From: Alphaproteobacteria bacterium
GTDB taxonomy: Bacteria; Pseudomonadota; Alphaproteobacteria; Sphingomonadales; Sphingomonadaceae
Reading direction: 5' to 3'
Assembly: GCA_019232625.1 (NCBI GenBank)
Contig: JAFANP010000022.1
Location: 1-49,085 of the forward strand
Length of the DNA: 49,085 nucleotides
Shown: positions 46,077 to 49,085 of the stretch, one piece after another
Position numbering within the stretch: the first letter of the stretch is position 1
Layout: each line of letters opens with the position of its first letter
The notes under the pieces: generated by a model
The model's input: only the letters and a program-made list of their open reading frames with translations
Database searches by the model: none
Told to the model about the DNA's origin: nothing
Position numbers and translations under genes: made by a program

Positions 46077-46106
46077 GCCATAATGCTTAGGATTGCAATC
46101 GGTCAA
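46077..46106 (-). promoter_or_regulatory. hipBA promoter
   Basis: On the minus strand -35 TTGACC (46101-46106) and -10 TATGGC (46077-46082) have an 18-base spacer and lie just upstream of hipB. Around them are repeated ATATATG/CATATAT motifs, including an inverted pair AACATATAT (near 46064) and ATATATGTT (near 46144), candidate operators for the HTH antitoxin. The region is unusually AT-rich. Confidence 0.6.
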
Positions 46107-46196
46107 GCCGTCGCAATCTATTTCGACATATAAATCCTAGATGATATATGTTATCGCATATAGCACAACCGAGGACCGTTGCGACACCGGCTCGCC

Positions 46197-46219
46197 AAAA
46201 AAGGCCTCCGCTGGAGGCC
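46197..46219 (-). terminator. Rho-independent terminator of tRNA-Ser
   Basis: On the minus strand a seven-base stem GGCCTCC/GGAGGCC (46203-46219, AGC loop) is followed by TTTTTT (46197-46202), 28 bases beyond the tRNA 3' end. Confidence 0.88.
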
Positions 46220-46246
46220 GTGCAGGTTCGCTGATTTTCGCAATTC

Positions 46247-46339
46247 TGGCGGAGACGGAGGGATTCGAACCCTCGGTAGGAGTAATCCCCCTACGGCGGT
46301 TTAGCAAACCGCTGGTTTCAGCCACTCACCCACGTCTCC
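46247..46339 (-). tRNA. tRNA-Ser (anticodon GCT)
   Basis: Minus-strand acceptor GGAGACG pairs with CGTCTCC; D-arm TGAGTGGCTGAAACC; anticodon loop TTGCTAA gives GCT; a long variable arm (CCGTAGGGGGATTACTCCTA) marks a type II tRNA; the T-arm is GGGTTCGAATCCC. Discriminator G, and CCA is encoded (46247-46249). Reads AGC/AGU serine codons. Confidence 0.95.
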
Positions 46340-46499
46340 GGATGCGGCGCAGCGGCGGCTATAGCGGCGGCCACGCGGCGGTTCAACCGCGCGCATGCGT
46401 CCGTTCCGGCGCAAGAACGAGTCGCTTCGTCGCCCGTTCATTGCAGCGAAAGGCTTGAAGGGATTAGCTTCTCTCCCGGAGCGTCAGGGGGAATATGCC

Positions 46500-47282
46500 A
46501 TGCGTCGCCAGTTGTTCATCGAGCTCGCCGCCGCCGCCGCGCTCGGCCTCGCCGGGGCCGCGCAGGCCCAGGTCAGCACCATCGATCCCAACGCGCCGCC
46601 GCCCGGCGCGGGCCCCGGCGCCGCCGCGCCCCCCGCCGGCACGTGGGAGACGGACGACGGCGCGCCCGTCGACCCGGGCCCGCAGGAAGCGCCCGCCGCC
46701 CCCGCTCCGGGCTTCACCCCGGCCCCGGCTCCGGGAGCAGCGCCCGCCGGCGCCACCGCCCCCTCGGCCGCGGAGCGCGCCAGCGCCTCGATCCGCGGCG
46801 AGACCATCCCGCGCAAGGACGTCTTCTCCGCCGCCGAAGGCGTGTTCGGCCGCGGCGCCGAAGGCCTCGGCGACGTCATCGAGAGGCTGCTCAAGGACCA
46901 GGGCGAGCCCAGCGCCTACATCACCGGCCGCGAGGCCGGCGGCGCGTTCGTCGTCGGCCTGCGCTACGGCTCCGGCACGCTCCACCACCAGATCGAGGGC
47001 GACCGCCCGGTCTACTGGACCGGACCGTCGGTCGGCTTCGACGCCGGCGCCGACGCCAGCAAGGTGTTCGTGCTGGTCTACAACCTCCACGACAGCCAGC
47101 GCCTCTACCGCCGCTATCCGGCCGCGGAGGGCAATGCCTATGCGGTCGGCGGCTTCACCGCCAGCTACCTGAGGCGGGGCGACATCGTCCTCATCCCCGT
47201 CCGCCTCGGCGTCGGCGCCCGGCTCGGCGTCAATGCCGGCTACATGCGCTTCTCCGAGCGCAACCGCTGGCTGCCGTTCTGA
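46500..47282 (+). CDS. EipA-like envelope protein (DUF1134)
   Basis: A 260-residue exported protein. The signal peptide MRRQLFIELAAAAALGLAGA ends near AQAQ; a 70-residue Pro/Ala/Gly-rich linker follows; then the DUF1134 domain (TIPRKDVFSAAEGVFGRGAE; YRRYPAAEGNAYAVGGFTAS). The Brucella homologue EipA maintains envelope integrity. GGGGGAATATGCC before the ATG supports this start. Length matches the family except for the long linker. Confidence 0.88.
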   Translation: MRRQLFIELAAAAALGLAGAAQAQVSTIDPNAPPPGAGPGAAAPPAGTWETDDGAPVDPGPQEAPAAPAPGFTPAPAPGAAPAGATAPSAAERASASIRGETIPRKDVFSAAEGVFGRGAEGLGDVIERLLKDQGEPSAYITGREAGGAFVVGLRYGSGTLHHQIEGDRPVYWTGPSVGFDAGADASKVFVLVYNLHDSQRLYRRYPAAEGNAYAVGGFTASYLRRGDIVLIPVRLGVGARLGVNAGYMRFSERNRWLPF

Positions 47283-47381
47283 GCCGCGGCACGACCCGGG
47301 TGGCTCCGTGTTGATGACGATCCGCGCCTAGGGCATCCTTCCCCCTGCCGCGCGAGTCGCGGCCCCCTTGGGGAGGGGCAT

Positions 47382-48683
47382 ATGAAGGATATCGACACGT
47401 GGGTCGGTATTGTCACCGGCCTGATCGCGCTCATGGGGGTGGTGGCGACCGTCACCCGCCATTTCACCAGGGTCCAGGAACAGCTCGAGCGCCAGAGGCT
47501 CGAGCGGGAGAAGGCGGCTCTGGCCGCGACCGTCGCTTCGCTCCAGGCGCGCGAGGCGGGGTTGCGCGAGCAGGTCGCGCTGTCGGGCCGCCTTGGGGAC
47601 GCGGCGCTCGCGCTGAAGAGCGCCATCGACGAGCGGGTGCAGACGCTGATGCGGAACCTCGGCGCCTCGGGAGCGTCCGTCTACGTTCCCGTTCGTTCTC
47701 CCAGGGGCGAGGTGATCGGCCTCGCCTTCCTCAGCATGGAGCCGTTCACCCCGCAGACTCAGGCGCTGAAGAGCAAGGTCATTCCGCTCAAGAGCCTGGC
47801 CGGCCATTGCTTCACCCGGGGCACCGCGTCCGCGCCCCGGAACGCCTCCGCCGATCCGCAGCACTTCAAGGAGGGCGCGCGCCTCGCCGACTACCGTCCT
47901 TCCACCATGCTCAACCTGCCCATCCGTCGCGGCGAGGAGGTGATAGCGGTTCTGCAGCTCCTCTCGAAGGAGGGGGAGCGTGGGTTCGGCGAAGAGGACC
48001 TGCCCACCGTCGCCGGGGCGCTCGAGGACCTGCCGGCGAAGATCGAGCAGATCGTCCAGTCTCCCGACTACCTGCGCGTGCTGGGTCTCGCCCAGGAGGA
48101 TCGGACGGTTCAGGCTTCCGTGCTCTATTTCGACCTCTCGGGCTCCTCGCTGCTCTTCGAGGAAGCTTCGGCCTCGCTCGCCCTCCAGCTTCTCAACGAT
48201 TATTTCGAAGCCATGTGCGACGTCGCCTTCCGTCACGGCGGGGCGCTCGACACCTATATGGGCGATGGGGCGCTCGTCCGTTTCAACGTGCCGCGCCCCG
48301 TCGCCGAGCACGAGCTCGCCGCGGTGCGGTCGGCGCTCGGGATGGTCGCGGGCTTCGCCGCGCTGAAGACCTATTGGACGCAGCTCAACGCGCGCTTCGC
48401 CGACATGCATTTCCGGGCCGGCATCGCCTCCGGCCCCTTGCTGCGGGCGGAGCTGGGGCATTGGCAGAGCCAGAGCCACACCATCGTCGGCTATCCGATC
48501 TCGGTTGCGGCGAGCCTTTGCGCCGTCGCCGACCGGAAGCGGGACGTCGTGCTGGTCGCGGACGAGACCTGGAGGGCGGTGAGCCGCGGGGGCTTTTCCG
48601 GCCGGCCCGTGGCGGGCGCGCTCGGAAAGGCCATGAAGTTCACCAACACGGCCTACGAGGTCACCGCCATCGCGGGAAGCTAG
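47382..48683 (+). CDS. Membrane-anchored GAF plus adenylate/guanylate-cyclase-like protein
   Basis: A 433-residue protein. An N-terminal helix (WVGIVTGLIALMGVVATVTR) is followed by a coiled coil (QEQLERQRLEREKAALAATV), a GAF domain (about residues 65-225) and a class III cyclase homology domain. Metal Asp residues are present: D251 in LYFDLSGSSLLFE and D295 in TYMGDGALVRFN. The catalytic Asn and Arg of the usual VNxAxR motif are Ser374 and Ser378 (YPISVAASLCAVAD). It may be catalytically weak, or act as a regulator. Ligand and product unknown. Confidence 0.85.
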   Translation: MKDIDTWVGIVTGLIALMGVVATVTRHFTRVQEQLERQRLEREKAALAATVASLQAREAGLREQVALSGRLGDAALALKSAIDERVQTLMRNLGASGASVYVPVRSPRGEVIGLAFLSMEPFTPQTQALKSKVIPLKSLAGHCFTRGTASAPRNASADPQHFKEGARLADYRPSTMLNLPIRRGEEVIAVLQLLSKEGERGFGEEDLPTVAGALEDLPAKIEQIVQSPDYLRVLGLAQEDRTVQASVLYFDLSGSSLLFEEASASLALQLLNDYFEAMCDVAFRHGGALDTYMGDGALVRFNVPRPVAEHELAAVRSALGMVAGFAALKTYWTQLNARFADMHFRAGIASGPLLRAELGHWQSQSHTIVGYPISVAASLCAVADRKRDVVLVADETWRAVSRGGFSGRPVAGALGKAMKFTNTAYEVTAIAGS

Positions 48684-48753
48684 AGGGCCGGAAAAAGGCG
48701 CGCCGGTGGCCGGGGGGACGTCGTCCGAGGCGGTGGCGGTCCTTCGAGGCCGC

Positions 48754-48827
48754 TGGGGACAGTAACTATTTTCCCGCTCAGGCCTCGGCTGCGCTCATGG
48801 CGTTGGGGAAAATAGTTACTGTCCCCA
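48754..48827. repeat. REP-like hairpin 1 of a doublet
   Basis: Perfect 22-base arms (48754-48775 and 48806-48827) carry TGGGGACAGTAACTATTTTC and its complement. It forms a direct pair with 48843-48916, spaced 89 bases start to start. Located between the cyclase-like and inositol synthase genes; the 251-base gap holds only this doublet. Confidence 0.85.
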
Positions 48828-48842
48828 TTCTCGCGCGCCGGC

Positions 48843-48916
48843 TGGGGACAGTAACTATTTTCCCGCCCAGGCCTCGGCGGCGCTCACGCCGTTCGGGAAA
48901 ATAGTTACTGTCCCCA
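48843..48916. repeat. REP-like hairpin 2 of a doublet
   Basis: Arms 48843-48864 and 48895-48916 match those of hairpin 1; the loops (about 30 bases) are also similar (GCCTCGGC core). The two form a BIME-like tandem of the GGGGACAGT family also seen at 32009-32084. Confidence 0.85.
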
Positions 48917-48934
48917 TTCTCCGTTCGACGGACC

Positions 48935-49085
48935 CTATCCCCTTATGAACGCCTCGAGCTGCTCGTAGGCTTCGTCGTCGGTGATCTGGCGGGGCGGGTG
49001 CTTGCAGAAATAGGCGGCGGCGGGATAGATCGGCCCGGCCATGCCGCGCTCCTTGGCGACCTTGGCGCAGCGGATCATGTCGATC
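48935..49085 (-). CDS. Inositol-3-phosphate synthase, C-terminal part
   Basis: The last 49 codons of a gene that continues beyond the window edge. The residues DMIRCAKVAKERGMAGPIYP, then AAAYFCKHPPRQ and EQLEAFIRG, match the C-terminal end of bacterial myo-inositol-1-phosphate synthases, which make inositol 3-phosphate from glucose 6-phosphate. The stop is TAG at 48935-48937. The identification rests on this tail alone. Confidence 0.7.
   Translation of the reverse strand, partial: IDMIRCAKVAKERGMAGPIYPAAAYFCKHPPRQITDDEAYEQLEAFIRG

Noticed and set aside
48754-48916. Tandem repeats as a CRISPR array
   Set aside because: Only two units, each a self-complementary hairpin with similar loops; no spacers of uniform length and no cas genes.

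Overview
The window is high-GC DNA from an alphaproteobacterium, most likely a member of the Sphingomonadales. No rRNA or other marker fixes the genus. The placement rests on gene content typical of that order: DUF6894, DUF4893 and DUF1134/EipA proteins, a STAS-MlaE/MlaF/MlaD/lipoprotein operon, an EgtB-EgtD pair and a secreted RTX protein. Most of the window is ordinary chromosomal core, densely packed, with many ATGA/GTGA start-stop overlaps. No phage, insertion sequence or CRISPR array was seen.

Layout. 1-2.1 kb: a formylglycine-generating-enzyme fragment (-) abuts an rpoN gene (+) that has lost its N-terminus, followed by a MobA-like nucleotidyltransferase. 2.2-7.8 kb: pyrC, a YgfZ-type folate-binding protein, and a minus-strand run acnA > small CBU_0592-type membrane protein > cyclase-family hydrolase. 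8.1-8.6 kb: a DUF433 / DUF5615 toxin-antitoxin-like pair with a frameshifted toxin. 8.7-11.4 kb: an iron-permease-like membrane protein; a MerR regulator behind a canonical MerR-type promoter whose first gene encodes a 33-residue, eight-cysteine metallothionein-like peptide; a basic hypothetical protein; an HNH endonuclease. 11.5-15.5 kb: gluQRS, a twin-TM protein, a PduO-type cobalamin adenosyltransferase, egtB and egtD. 15.5-20.7 kb: a Crp/Fnr regulator between direct repeats, small hypotheticals, a cyclophilin-like lipoprotein, a zinc-ribbon protein, a 50-residue membrane protein and a cystathionine gamma-synthase-family enzyme.

20.8-25.1 kb: a HAD phosphatase and the divergent Mla-type lipid-transport operon. 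25.1-26.0 kb: an AT-richer cassette with a GxxExxY nuclease-like gene between perfect inverted repeats. 26.0-30.6 kb: minus-strand threonine aldolase > EamA exporter > pepN. 30.7-36.1 kb: two PilZ genes, a secreted cupin and a roughly 1,330-residue RTX/serralysin-C protein broken by a one-base frameshift. 36.2-43.4 kb: tRNA-Thr, aminopeptidase P, an S9 oligopeptidase, a thioesterase, a membrane protein, an alpha/beta hydrolase and serS. 43.5-49.1 kb: a DUF4893 lipoprotein, hipBA, tRNA-Ser, an EipA homologue, a GAF plus nucleotide-cyclase-like protein, a REP doublet and the 3' end of an inositol-3-phosphate synthase.

The most notable item is the MerR operator driving the tiny CxC-repeat peptide at 9.4-10.1 kb, which looks like a minimal metal-sequestration operon. 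Other points worth checking are the rpoN/FGE junction, two genes that appear to need CTG start codons, the inverted-repeat-bounded GxxExxY cassette, a cyclase-like protein lacking its catalytic Asn/Arg, and several dispersed palindromic repeat families.
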